This document shows positions 52,309 through 61,824 of a DNA stretch of 64,000 bases, in pieces. Within the stretch, counting starts at the first letter, position 1. Every line of letters begins with the position of its first letter. Source of the DNA: an uncultured Lachnospiraceae bacterium. Its GTDB lineage: Bacteria; Bacillota; Clostridia; Lachnospirales; Lachnospiraceae. The stretch covers positions 1-64,000 of the forward strand of contig CANOEC010000012.1 of NCBI GenBank assembly GCA_947564735.1, written 5' to 3'. The translations under genes and the position numbers were made by a program. Under the pieces are notes generated by a model. It ran no database searches. It had not been told where the DNA came from and saw only the letters and a list, made by a program, of their open reading frames with translations.

Positions 52309-54075
52309 CTACACCTCCTGCTCTTTCGGATACTGCGAATAATAGATTTCCTGATAGACGCTACACCTTGCAAGAAGCTCGTCGTGGGCACCAATATCCG
52401 CCATCTCTCCGTCGTCCAAAACAATAATCTGATCTGCGTATCTGATGGAGGAGGCTCTCTGCGATACGATAAAGACCGTCATATCGCCTTCCATATCCCG
52501 AATTGCCTGTCTGAGCGCAGCGTCCGTCGCATAATCAAGCGCCGATGCGCTGTCGTCCAGTATGAGAATCTCCGGTCTGCCCGCCAGCGCCCTCGCAATC
52601 GTCAGACGCTGCCTCTGTCCGCCGGACAGATTTCTTCCCGTCTGCGCCACATGAAAATCAAGCCTGCCTGCTTTCTGCTCCACAAACTCCTTCGCCTGCG
52701 CCGTCTCCACTGCCTGCCATAACTCCTCATCCGTGGCATCCTCCTTACCCCACAAGAGATTTTCCCTAATGGTTCCTTGAAAAAGAACCGCTTTCTGGGG
52801 AACGATGCCGATTTTCTTTCGCAGTTCCTCCATCGAATAGTCCCGGACATCCCGCCCATCAATACGCACACACCCTTTTGTGGCATCATAGAAACGCGGT
52901 ATCATATGCACGAGAGACGATTTTCCCGAACCCGTTCCGCCGATGATGCCTACAGTCTCGCCTTTTTTCACATGAAAATCAATATCCGACAGCGATTCCG
53001 CCCCTGCTCCGGCATAGGTCAAATGTACATGGTCGAAATCAACAACGCAGTCTTTATCGCCGCCGCGCTTTGACCCTGCGCCCTCTGCTTTGTCCCTCTC
53101 AACTATATTCCCCGCCTGTTTCCACTCCATGCTCGATTGAATCTCAAATACATTTTCAATACGGTTGGCGCAGGCAAGCGCTTTCGTAATGGTGATAATC
53201 AGATTCGCCAGTTTCACAAGTTCAATCAATATCTGTGACATATAGTTGACAAGTGCAACCACCTGCCCTTGTGTGATAGTTCCCTCATTCACGCGCACTG
53301 CCCCGGTATAGAGCAGGATAATAGTCGCCGCGTTGATAATAATGTATGTGACTGGATTGGTCAATGCAGACAGTTTCCCAACGAAAAGCTGCATGTGCGC
53401 GAGCATACTGTTCTTTTGCTCGAAGGCCTCTATCTCTTCCTCTTCTTTATTAAAAGCACGGATGACACGCGCACCCGTAAGATTCTCTCTCGTTGCGCCA
53501 AGAACACTGTCCAAGCCTGCCTGCACCTTCTTATAGAGTGGCATGGTCAGCATCATAATACCGAATACCACAATGGATAAGAGGGGAATCGTCACCACAA
53601 AGATAAGCGCCGCCTTAAAGTCAATCGTAAACGCCATAATCATTGCGCCAAAGACGATAAACGGCGAGCGCAGGAAAAGACGCAGAACCATATTGACGCC
53701 GTTCTGCACCTGATTGACGTCAGATGTCATCCGGGTAATCATGGTGGAGGTTCCTAGCGTATCCATCTCCGTAAAAGAAAGCCCCTGTATATGCTCAAAC
53801 AGAGAATGCTTTAGCTTGGTGGAAAATCCCACCGCCGCCTTCGCCGCAAAATACTGTGCCGTAATGGAACATACCAGACCAATGACACCAAGCAAAACAA
53901 GTACCGCACCCATCCGTAGTACATAGGCGGTGTTCCCGCCTCCTATGCCGCGGTCAATGATCGCCGCCATGACAAGCGGTACAAATAACTCAAAAGTCGC
54001 CTCCAGCATTTTAAAAAGAGGCGCAAGCACCGTTTCTTTCTTATAATCTTTCAGATAAACCAACAATTTCTTCAT
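52309..54075 (-). CDS. ABC exporter half-transporter, degenerate-site subunit
   Basis: A 588-residue half-transporter. The ATPase domain has Walker A GGTGSGKSSLVHMI, a normal signature LSGGQRQRLTIARAL, but Walker B ends LILDDSASALD, with Asp where the catalytic Glu should be. This is the asymmetry typical of heterodimeric exporters (BmrCD, TM287/288 type). The start is the ATG at 54075 behind GAGGG. Residues 320-345 form an inserted hydrophilic segment with ERDKAEGAGSKRGGDKD between the membrane and ATPase domains. Confidence 0.93.
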   Translation of the reverse strand: MKKLLVYLKDYKKETVLAPLFKMLEATFELFVPLVMAAIIDRGIGGGNTAYVLRMGAVLVLLGVIGLVCSITAQYFAAKAAVGFSTKLKHSLFEHIQGLSFTEMDTLGTSTMITRMTSDVNQVQNGVNMVLRLFLRSPFIVFGAMIMAFTIDFKAALIFVVTIPLLSIVVFGIMMLTMPLYKKVQAGLDSVLGATRENLTGARVIRAFNKEEEEIEAFEQKNSMLAHMQLFVGKLSALTNPVTYIIINAATIILLYTGAVRVNEGTITQGQVVALVNYMSQILIELVKLANLIITITKALACANRIENVFEIQSSMEWKQAGNIVERDKAEGAGSKRGGDKDCVVDFDHVHLTYAGAGAESLSDIDFHVKKGETVGIIGGTGSGKSSLVHMIPRFYDATKGCVRIDGRDVRDYSMEELRKKIGIVPQKAVLFQGTIRENLLWGKEDATDEELWQAVETAQAKEFVEQKAGRLDFHVAQTGRNLSGGQRQRLTIARALAGRPEILILDDSASALDYATDAALRQAIRDMEGDMTVFIVSQRASSIRYADQIIVLDDGEMADIGAHDELLARCSVYQEIYYSQYPKEQEV

Positions 54076-54218
54076 CACATATACCCTCTGTCACATTTTT
54101 TCCATTCCGCAATGCTTTCCGGCATGGTCTTTCCCATGTCATGCCCTCTGATAACATTCTGACATTCTCATAGCACACGCCAAAACAACAGCCGGACATT
54201 CCCATACCGTATATCAAA

Positions 54219-54247
54219 ACAGCAGCCGAGGAATCCCCGACTGCTGT
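54219..54247 (-). terminator. Terminator of the LCP gene
   Basis: On the minus strand ACAGCAGTCG / CGGCTGCTGT with one G-T pair and a short GC-rich apex, followed by TTTTG, about 55 bp past the LCP stop. Confidence 0.8.
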
Positions 54248-54302
54248 CGCATACTTCTATCGTTACACTTCAGTCCTCACTTTCAGTCATTCATGCAGCT
54301 TA

Positions 54303-55514
54303 TTATCTGTATTCATCTGTCTGATCCATAATCTCGTCACTGATATTCATCACCTGTCTGGAAGGCCGGTATTCCGCCTCCGGAAACAAAAGTGTATGCA
54401 ATTCCTCCACGTTTTCTTCCAAGTCATCGGGAATGACACAACTACCCTTGCTGCCCACATTTGCGCCGCGCCTGTTATCCGCAAAGGGGAACCCGTCACT
54501 GGCAACCACGTCATATCCTGCCACGCTGCCCAATACACTGATGATTTCATTGACTCCCAGCGATGTCTCCACCTCAGGCAAAATGGCGTTGACCATATTA
54601 GTCAGAGAACTTACCGACACCGTTTTCGCCTTCTCCATCATCGCCGTCAATACATCCCTCTGTCTCTCGGCACGCCTGAAATCATCGCCTTTGGTATATC
54701 GTATCCTGCAATATGCGGTAGCCTGCATCCCATTTAACAGCTGCATACCGCTCTCTGTTACCGGTATATAATCTACTCCCAGCTCTTCAGACATCGTCAG
54801 CTGATAATTATTTAAGTGGGATATCTCCGCATCGGTAACCTCGATCTCGATACCGCCCAAGGCATCCACCGCATCAATCAGACCGCCGAAACCGACCGTC
54901 ACATAGTCCGTGATATTAAGGTCAAGATTCGTATTCAGCATACTGATTGCCTGCTCCGGTCCGCCTTGCGCATATGCAGCATTACACTTATTATAAGAAT
55001 CATTACCCAGATTCAAATAGGTATCACGGAACACCGAAACCAGCTTGATTTCCTGTGTATCCTGATTAATGCTTGCAATAATGATGGAGTCACTTCTCGT
55101 TCCCCTGCCAAGCTCGCCGTCTCTCGCATCCACGCCGAACAATGCGATGTTACGATACCCCAGCGTTTCATTGCTCTCTTCTTCCTCACGTATGATTTCC
55201 GCAACTTCTTCATTGATTGTAATCTTTTCTTTGTCAATTTTCTTGCGGTCCACCTCTTTGGTGGCTGTCACCACCACATACATCACGCCAATCGCCGCAA
55301 TGAGTACGCAGATTTCAATGATAAGCAGCGGAATATGCTTTATCCATTTTCGCTTCGTGCCATCTCTCGTCTTCCCGTTCTCCGGCTTTGCCGCTGCGTC
55401 TATCTCATTCTCCGGCTTTGCCGCCGTCTCTGTCCCTGCGCAATCATCCTGTACCTTCTCTACCGGCTTCGCATCCTCTGACATCCCCTGCGACTCCTGT
55501 ATCTGTTTGTCCAT
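54303..55514 (-). CDS. LytR-CpsA-Psr family wall-polymer transferase
   Basis: A 403-residue LCP enzyme that transfers anionic or capsular polymers from lipid carrier to peptidoglycan. The N-terminal 60 residues are cytoplasmic and Pro/Lys/Glu-rich, one membrane helix (LLIIEICVLIAAIGVMYVVV) follows, then the outer domain. LCP motifs: RGTRSDSIIIASINQD, VSVFRDTYLNL, NKCNAAYAQGGPEQAI and RQRDVLTAMM. It starts behind AGGAG. The downstream exporter may be unrelated. Confidence 0.93.
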   Translation of the reverse strand: MDKQIQESQGMSEDAKPVEKVQDDCAGTETAAKPENEIDAAAKPENGKTRDGTKRKWIKHIPLLIIEICVLIAAIGVMYVVVTATKEVDRKKIDKEKITINEEVAEIIREEEESNETLGYRNIALFGVDARDGELGRGTRSDSIIIASINQDTQEIKLVSVFRDTYLNLGNDSYNKCNAAYAQGGPEQAISMLNTNLDLNITDYVTVGFGGLIDAVDALGGIEIEVTDAEISHLNNYQLTMSEELGVDYIPVTESGMQLLNGMQATAYCRIRYTKGDDFRRAERQRDVLTAMMEKAKTVSVSSLTNMVNAILPEVETSLGVNEIISVLGSVAGYDVVASDGFPFADNRRGANVGSKGSCVIPDDLEENVEELHTLLFPEAEYRPSRQVMNISDEIMDQTDEYR

Positions 55515-55743
55515 AAGTAACTCCTCTATCCGGATTATTCCATCCCATTATCACCCATAAGACCTCGTATACTCCGTCACACTCAAAATACCATATCCCG
55601 AATATTTTAGCATACAAACTTCATTTTGAATATATCAAAAGCAAAAAATATTAAATAAATTTAAAATTTTGTTACATTTTCGTCATATTTAAGCTGCTTA
55701 CATCTCCATTCTATTCATTCCATCGCTTATCTGTCCTCCCCGG

Positions 55744-57120
55744 TCAGATAAAATCAATCGCATCCTGCACGGTCTTTACACCGATTAACTTCATGCCCTC
55801 TACCGGTTTCATCTGCCGCATACAGGCGTCCGGAAGAATACATGTCTCAAATCCCAGCTTTGCCGCCTCCGATACGCGCTGCTGTGCCATGGAAACACCG
55901 CGCACTTCACCGCTCAATCCAATTTCACCGAACGCAAGCATTTTATCGTCAATGACCCGGTTCTTAAATCCGGATACAATCGCCATTGCAATGCCTAAGT
56001 CAATCGCCGGTTCCACAATCCGCATGCCTCCCGTCAGATTCACATAGGCGTCGCAGTCAGACATCTGCACACCCAGCCTTTTTTCCAAAACCGCCATCAA
56101 CAGATTTACTCTGTTAAAATCCGTGCCAATCGCCTGTCTTCTCGGAATACCAAAGTTACTATGACACACGAGCGCCTGAATCTCAAGGAGCATCGGTCTT
56201 GTCCCCTCCATGGAACAGGATACAATCGAACCGCTTGCCCCTTCCGGTCTGCCGTTTAGCATAAACTCGGACGGATTCTTCACTTCTACCAAGCCTTCCT
56301 CCTTCATCTCGAAGACGCCGATTTCGTTCGTGGAGCCAAAGCGGTTTTTTACTCCTCTGAGAATACGGTAGGAGGCATGTCGGTCGCCTTCAAAATACAA
56401 TACCGTATCCACCATATGCTCTAATACTCTCGGTCCGGCAACAGTGCCCTCTTTCGTCACATGTCCCACAATAAAAATGGATACATTCAGTCCTTTTGCA
56501 ATCTGTAAAAGGATATTCGTGGATTCCCTTACCTGCGATACGCTTCCCGGCGCGGCGGATATCTCTTCGTCATACATCGTCTGGATGGAATCTATAATTG
56601 TGATATCCGGCATCACACTGCGTATCGTATCCTCCACAATTTGCAGACTGGTCTCACATAACAGCAACAGGTTGTCGGTAAACTCCCCCAGCCGGTTTGC
56701 CCTGAGTTTAATCTGGCGCAGGGACTCCTCTCCGGAAATATATAAAACCTTGCGCCCGTCCGCTGCCATATGACGGCACACCTGCAGAAGCAGCGTAGAT
56801 TTTCCTATACCCGGATCGCCGCCCACCAACGTCAAAGAGCCGGGCACGATACCGCCGCCCAGCACTCTGTCCAATTCCGCCATATGCGTCTGCATACGCA
56901 TTTCTTCCTGTATACTCACTTCTGACAGACTAGAAGGCTTCACGGTGCCGCGCTCGCGTACACTTTTGCCTGTACTATGTTTCCCTGATACCGACACGGA
57001 AACCTTCTCCTCCACCATGCTGTTCCACTCTTTACAACCGGGACACTGCCCCATCCACTTTGCAGATTCATATCCACAGTTCTGGCAATAAAATACCGTC
57101 CCGGTTTTCGTCTTAGCCAT
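55744..57120 (-). CDS. radA: DNA repair protein RadA
   Basis: A 458-residue Lon/RecA-related helicase that helps recombinational DNA repair. The zinc finger is CQNCGYESAKWMGQCPGC, Walker A GGDPGIGKSTLLLQV, the KNRFG motif GVKNRFGSTNEIG, and a Lon-like C-domain with GLSGEVRGVSMAQQRV. I start at MAKTKTG, which overlaps the preceding gene stop by 8 bp and matches the family start. It is the last gene of a long minus-strand series. Confidence 0.96.
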   Translation of the reverse strand: MAKTKTGTVFYCQNCGYESAKWMGQCPGCKEWNSMVEEKVSVSVSGKHSTGKSVRERGTVKPSSLSEVSIQEEMRMQTHMAELDRVLGGGIVPGSLTLVGGDPGIGKSTLLLQVCRHMAADGRKVLYISGEESLRQIKLRANRLGEFTDNLLLLCETSLQIVEDTIRSVMPDITIIDSIQTMYDEEISAAPGSVSQVRESTNILLQIAKGLNVSIFIVGHVTKEGTVAGPRVLEHMVDTVLYFEGDRHASYRILRGVKNRFGSTNEIGVFEMKEEGLVEVKNPSEFMLNGRPEGASGSIVSCSMEGTRPMLLEIQALVCHSNFGIPRRQAIGTDFNRVNLLMAVLEKRLGVQMSDCDAYVNLTGGMRIVEPAIDLGIAMAIVSGFKNRVIDDKMLAFGEIGLSGEVRGVSMAQQRVSEAAKLGFETCILPDACMRQMKPVEGMKLIGVKTVQDAIDFI

Positions 57121-57529
57121 TCTTGCCAATCTTAACCGCAATTTCCCCGGCATTTGCCAGCTCGATGCTGATACTCAGTTTGCCGCTTAAATTTGTCTTC
57201 ATTGTGCCAATATTTACATTATCTACAACTACACTGTACTCCGTATCTTCTTCGAGCCCTACTGTAATCTGTGCGTCTTCATCCGCTTCCACCGTAAAGG
57301 TAACCCCTGTTTCCGTCTCGTTGAAATCAAGCACGCTTGTACCGGGCTGTGACTCGTACGCAAACATACCGTTCTTCTCCAATTTCGTCAGTTCCTTGTA
57401 AGTCTTAACCTTATACAAGTCTCCGCCATGCTCATAATTTTCGACTTTCGCCTTGGCAGCCAGCTTATAATTGCCAAAACTGATGGTACCGTTTTCCTCT
57501 GTCCGCACTAATTCTTCTACAACAGCCAT
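57113..57529 (-). CDS. Conserved-looking small protein between clpC and radA
   Basis: A 138-residue protein of unknown function. It begins MAVVEELVRTEENGTISFGNYKLAAKAKVENYEHGGDLYKVKTY and has a beta-rich C-half with VTFTVEADEDAQITVGLEEDTEYSVVVDN, suggesting an Ig-like sandwich. No signal peptide. It overlaps radA and follows clpC by 23 bp. Database entries of this type are sometimes named endosialidase; nothing in the sequence supports that activity. Confidence 0.8.
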   Translation of the reverse strand: MAVVEELVRTEENGTISFGNYKLAAKAKVENYEHGGDLYKVKTYKELTKLEKNGMFAYESQPGTSVLDFNETETGVTFTVEADEDAQITVGLEEDTEYSVVVDNVNIGTMKTNLSGKLSISIELANAGEIAVKIGKNG

Positions 57530-57552
57530 GATGTTCTCCTCCTAAGTCTTTG

Positions 57553-60006
57553 TTATTGTTTATCATCGTGTACTGTAAATATAATTTTTTTATTCCTAAG
57601 TCCCGCCGATACGGTATCGCCTCTCTTAATATTCCCGAGAAGTATCTCCTCCGCCAGCGCATCCTCGATTTCCGACTGGATTGCCCTCTTCATGGGTCTT
57701 GCACCCATCTTGGCATCCATGTGTTTCTCAATTAGCCATTCTTTCACCGACGCAGAAATCGTTAACTCTATCTCCATCTGCTCTTTGCACCGCTTGGTCA
57801 GATTCTTGGATAAGAGTGTGATAATCCGCTTCATATCTTCTTTGTTGAGCGGATGGAATACCATAATTTCATCAATCCGGTTGATAAATTCCGGTTTAAA
57901 AAGCCGCTTTACCTCTTCCATCACGCCGGACTTCATCTTGTCGTAATTCTGCTCTTCGGTCATTTGTGTCCCAAAACCTAAGTTTTTCGGGTCAATGATT
58001 CTCTGCGCCCCTGCATTTGACGTCATAATCAGTATCGTATTCTTGAAGCTGACCTTCCTGCCCTTTGAATCCGTGATATGCCCATCATCAAGCACCTGCA
58101 GAAGAATGTTAAACACGTCGGGATGCGCTTTTTCAATCTCATCAAAAAGTACCACAGAATACGGATTCCTGCGCACCTTCTCCGATAATTGTCCGCCCTC
58201 TTCAAACCCCACATACCCCGGCGGTGAACCTATCATCTTAGACACCGAATGCCCTTCCATGTACTCTGACATGTCTACACGAATCAGCGCATTCTCTGAA
58301 CCAAACATGGCTTCCGCCAAGGCTTTGCTAAGCTCCGTCTTGCCGACGCCGGTAGGTCCAAGGAATAAGAACGATCCGATCGGGCGATTTGGATCCTGCA
58401 GTCCGACCCTGCCTCTTCTCATCGCCTTAGAAACCGCCGAGACAGCTTCCTCCTGCCCGATAACACGCTTATGCAGAATCGACTCCAGCTTTAACAGCCG
58501 CTCGCTCTCTTTCTCCGCCAGTTTCTTGACCGGAATCTTTGTCCAGAGCGCAACTACTTCCGCAATCTCGTTTTCGCCGACCACATAGGTACGTTTCTCT
58601 TCCTCTTTTTCCATGCGCTTGATGATACGGTCGTACTTCTTGATACAATCATTCTGCTTTTTCTTTAACTCCGCCGCCTGCGTAAATGCCTCCATGCGGA
58701 TGGAGCGCTCTATCTGTAAATCTATCTTCTTAATTTCTTCCGATAACTCTTTCAGTTTATCCGGCTGTGCCGTCACATTCAGCCGTACCGCAGCCGCAGC
58801 CTCATCAATCAGATCGATTGCTTTATCCGGAAGATTTCTGTCATTGATATACCTGTCGGAAAGCGCCACCGCCGCACTGATCGCCTCATCCGTAATCGTG
58901 ACGCGATGATGCTCCTCATATTTGTGCGCAATGCCGTGAAGAATGTTCTCCGCTTCTTCCACCGTCGGTTCCTCCACCGTCACGGGCTGGAAGCGCCTCT
59001 CAAGCGCTGCGTCCTTCTCCACGTATTTGCGGTATTCTGCAATCGTCGTAGCGCCGATTAACTGTATCTCGCCTCTTGCCAGCGATGGCTTTAAGATATT
59101 GGATGCATCAATCGCACCCTCCGCGCCGCCCGCACCGATAATGGTATGCAGCTCATCCAGAAAAAGCACGATATTGCCGTCTTCGATGACTTCGCGGATG
59201 ACCTTTTTAATTCTCTCCTCAAACTCACCCCGATATTTGCTTCCCGCAACCATACCGGACAAATCCAAGGTCATCACTCGCTTGTTCTGTACGGTAAAAG
59301 GAACATCGCCTGTGACAATCCGGGACGCAAGACCTTCCACGACAGCTGTCTTTCCCACGCCCGGTTCTCCAATCAGACATGGATTGTTCTTCGTTCTACG
59401 GCTCAGAATCTGGATGACTCTCGTAATCTCCTCTTCCCTGCCGATTACCGGATCCAGTCTGCCCTCCCGCGCAAGCGCCGTCAAATCACGGCTGAACTGC
59501 TCCAGCGTAGAAGTCCCGCTCTTTTTCCTTCCCTGCTTCTTCCCCAGATCTTCTTTGTAGAGCGCACCGTCCTCGCCCATCGCCACCAGAACATCCACAT
59601 ACAACTTCTGGACGGAGATTCCCATCGTGTTAAGTAGTCTGACCGCCACATTTTCACCTTCTTTTAAAAGTGCCAGCAGAATGTGTTCCGTACCAGTCTT
59701 ATCGCTGTGAAAACGCTCTGCCTGTCTGTGCGCTTCCTCTAAAATACTCTGTGCACGCGGCGAATAGCCATCCCTTTCCGCGATTAACACCGAACTGTCC
59801 GGTGCAATCAAATCCTTAATCATTTCCTTTAATTGTACAACGTCCACACCGTTGTTTTGCAAAACCGTGGCTGCAACCCCTGTATTCTCCCGAAGAAGAC
59901 CGAGCAGGATATGCTCGCTTCCCACATAACTCTGTCTTAAGCTTCTGGCTGCTCTTTCCGCCAGCATCAATGCTGCTTTTGCCTTGTCCGTAAATTGTGG
60001 CTGCAT
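57553..60006 (-). CDS. clpC: Clp protease ATPase ClpC
   Basis: An 817-residue AAA+ unfoldase that feeds ClpP. The Clp-N double repeat is at 1-145, the first AAA domain has GEPGVGKTAVVEGLA, a middle coiled segment (IDLQIERSIRMEAFTQAAELKKKQND) follows, and the second AAA domain has GPTGVGKTELSKALA and VLFDEIEKAHPDVFNILLQVLDDG. It starts at an ATG in the overlap TGATG with the GntR gene. ctsR and mcsAB, the usual upstream genes in Bacilli, are absent; a GntR gene is there instead. Confidence 0.96.
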   Translation of the reverse strand: MQPQFTDKAKAALMLAERAARSLRQSYVGSEHILLGLLRENTGVAATVLQNNGVDVVQLKEMIKDLIAPDSSVLIAERDGYSPRAQSILEEAHRQAERFHSDKTGTEHILLALLKEGENVAVRLLNTMGISVQKLYVDVLVAMGEDGALYKEDLGKKQGRKKSGTSTLEQFSRDLTALAREGRLDPVIGREEEITRVIQILSRRTKNNPCLIGEPGVGKTAVVEGLASRIVTGDVPFTVQNKRVMTLDLSGMVAGSKYRGEFEERIKKVIREVIEDGNIVLFLDELHTIIGAGGAEGAIDASNILKPSLARGEIQLIGATTIAEYRKYVEKDAALERRFQPVTVEEPTVEEAENILHGIAHKYEEHHRVTITDEAISAAVALSDRYINDRNLPDKAIDLIDEAAAAVRLNVTAQPDKLKELSEEIKKIDLQIERSIRMEAFTQAAELKKKQNDCIKKYDRIIKRMEKEEEKRTYVVGENEIAEVVALWTKIPVKKLAEKESERLLKLESILHKRVIGQEEAVSAVSKAMRRGRVGLQDPNRPIGSFLFLGPTGVGKTELSKALAEAMFGSENALIRVDMSEYMEGHSVSKMIGSPPGYVGFEEGGQLSEKVRRNPYSVVLFDEIEKAHPDVFNILLQVLDDGHITDSKGRKVSFKNTILIMTSNAGAQRIIDPKNLGFGTQMTEEQNYDKMKSGVMEEVKRLFKPEFINRIDEIMVFHPLNKEDMKRIITLLSKNLTKRCKEQMEIELTISASVKEWLIEKHMDAKMGARPMKRAIQSEIEDALAEEILLGNIKRGDTVSAGLRNKKIIFTVHDDKQ

Positions 60007-60389
60007 CAATAATCCATTCCTTTCTCATAATCTTCATAGATTTCATCTATAAGAGCATGCACTTCTTCTCTGGAAATATTCTTACAGCTTGCCTTCGCCA
60101 ATGTCACCTGTAATTCCCCGCGCACCTGCTCAAGCGCCTGTATCCTGTCCACATCCAAAGCAATGACGGCGCCCCTCCTGCGATCCACCTTGACATATCC
60201 TTCCTGCTTCAAAACGGTGTATGCCTTGTTGACCGTGTGCATATTAATACCAATTGTTTCCGCCAGCTGTCTGACGGACGGAAGCATATCGCCCTCCTGA
60301 AACCGGGAGGTGGCAATGCCAAGAATAATCTGATTCCTTAGCTGCATATAGATTGCTTCGTCACTGTTAAAATCTATCTCTATGAACAT
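60006..60389 (-). CDS. GntR-family regulator (YtrA type)
   Basis: A 127-residue short GntR protein. The winged helix is YMQLRNQIILGIATSRFQEGDMLPSVRQLAETIGINMHTVNKAYTVLKQEGYV, and the short helical C-terminus (ALEQVRGELQVTLAKA...VHALIDEIYEDYEKGM) is typical of the YtrA subfamily, which lacks a ligand domain and often regulates its own operon. It overlaps clpC by 1 bp and lies 6 bp after the SH3 gene, so it probably controls or at least accompanies this operon. Confidence 0.92.
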   Translation of the reverse strand: MFIEIDFNSDEAIYMQLRNQIILGIATSRFQEGDMLPSVRQLAETIGINMHTVNKAYTVLKQEGYVKVDRRRGAVIALDVDRIQALEQVRGELQVTLAKASCKNISREEVHALIDEIYEDYEKGMDY

Positions 60390-60395
60390 ATCTTA

Positions 60396-61805
60396 TCACT
60401 TCTTCTCGTCCATATTTAAAAACTCAAACTCAAATTCATCATCATCCAACAGAAAGTTTTTTGACTTGCGCTTCGCCGCCGCTGCGCTCGCCTTCTGTCT
60501 CTCCGCCTCTTCTTCCTCCATTCGGCGTCTGCGCTTTGCCGGCGTTTCCTCTTCCTCCTCACGGCGTCTGCGCCTTGCCGGAACTTCTTCCTCCTCGCGG
60601 CGTCTGCGCCTTACCGGAGCCTCTTCTTCCTCCTCACGGCGTCTGCGTCTTACCGGAGCTTCTTCTTCCTCCTCACGGCGTCTGCGCCTTGCCGGAGCTT
60701 CTTCTTCCTCCTCGCGGCGTCTGCGCCTTACCGGAGCTTCCTCCTCTTCCTCTTCTTCCTCATCCTCGTCTTCGTCATCCTCATAATCTGCATAGTATGC
60801 ATCACGAAGCTTGACTGCCATAATAATTACCGCTATAATGAGCGCCACCGCCAGAACAATCAGCACAACGATAACAATCCGCTGCTTGACCAACGTCTTG
60901 GCATCCTCAGATGCCTCCCCACTCTGACCATTTGCCATTTCCAGAAGCTGGCTGAGCTTATGTTCATAAGAAAATTCACCGCCCGCCGTGTTATCAATCA
61001 GATACCATTCGCCTTCCGCATCTTTATAGACAAGCTCATAATCGTTATTGACGGGAACTTCCGGTTCCACAGGCACTTCCGGCTCCACAGGCACTTCCGG
61101 CTCTGCCGGCGGAGGAAGCATCTCCCCCAACGTCAACAGGTCAGAACGGATAAATCCCGTTTTTTCTGCGCCGTCCGCCCCTGTAAAGGATACGAAATAC
61201 CATGTTTTTCCGTCACTGCCGCCCGACTGTCCGCTCACAATAACCTGCGTACCCTCGTTCAGCTTTGCCACGGCATCGGAATCCTTGGACGGTGTTGATC
61301 TGACATTGGAATTTACGGTTAATGCCGCATACTGCGCATCCATCGCCGTCTCTGCAGAAACAGCCGCTCCCGTTCCACCGCCTGCCGCTTCCGTTCCACC
61401 GGCATCCGGCTGGACAGTCTCGCTTTGTCCGGCATCACTGGAAGTATCCGGTACGCTCGCCGTGGTCTGGAGAATCTCACCATCATTGTTCTTCTCAACC
61501 AAATCCGCCCGGATGTAACCTGTCGTATTTGAATCAATGTACACCTCATACCACGCTACTCCGGCAGCATCCGTCACCTGACTCTTAATCGTGACCGTCT
61601 TCCCCTGTGATGTACTTCCTACCACTTCGCTGGCGGTGTCTGTCGATTGACGTATTTTAGCCGACCCGACCGTAACTTTGCCAGTGGCATCCGCCAGACT
61701 TACAAAGGACCCGCACCAAAGCATGGATACGATGCTGACCGCCGTTGCCGTTTTCATCAGGAAACGCTTCCCTGCCGTTGCCGTGTGTCTGTTCTTCTGT
61801 ACCAT
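60396..61805 (-). CDS. Membrane SH3-domain protein with Arg/Glu-repeat tail
   Basis: About 469 residues: signal sequence (FLMKTATAVSIVSMLWCGSFVSLADA), two bacterial SH3 domains (GKVTVGSAKIRQSTDTASEVVGSTSQGKTV and ALTVNSNVRSTPSKDSDAVAKLNEGTQV), a Pro/Glu/Val repeat linker, a transmembrane helix (VIVVLIVLAVALIIAVIIM) near residue 315, then a highly charged cytoplasmic tail. The tail starts with an acidic run and continues with six copies of a 13-residue unit (APVRRRRREEEEE). SH3 domains usually bind peptidoglycan. The start at MVQKNRH follows AAGGGAG; the longer frame is not used. Confidence 0.85.
   Translation of the reverse strand: MVQKNRHTATAGKRFLMKTATAVSIVSMLWCGSFVSLADATGKVTVGSAKIRQSTDTASEVVGSTSQGKTVTIKSQVTDAAGVAWYEVYIDSNTTGYIRADLVEKNNDGEILQTTASVPDTSSDAGQSETVQPDAGGTEAAGGGTGAAVSAETAMDAQYAALTVNSNVRSTPSKDSDAVAKLNEGTQVIVSGQSGGSDGKTWYFVSFTGADGAEKTGFIRSDLLTLGEMLPPPAEPEVPVEPEVPVEPEVPVNNDYELVYKDAEGEWYLIDNTAGGEFSYEHKLSQLLEMANGQSGEASEDAKTLVKQRIVIVVLIVLAVALIIAVIIMAVKLRDAYYADYEDDEDEDEEEEEEEEAPVRRRRREEEEEAPARRRRREEEEEAPVRRRRREEEEEAPVRRRRREEEEVPARRRRREEEEETPAKRRRRMEEEEAERQKASAAAAKRKSKNFLLDDDEFEFEFLNMDEKK
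60517..60745 (-). repeat. Tandem 39-bp repeats encoding Arg5-Glu5 units
   Basis: Six near-identical units of about 39 bp encode APVRRRRREEEEE with Val/Ala variation and one 12-residue unit. The DNA is nearly uniform (GGCGTCTGCGCCTTNCCGGAGC), so copy number is likely to vary. Confidence 0.9.
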
Positions 61806-61824
61806 ATTTTTTCTCCCTTGTTTA

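Noticed and set aside
60517-60745. Regular 39-bp repeats that might suggest a CRISPR or satellite
   Set aside because: They are in-frame coding repeats of the SH3 protein tail, without spacers.
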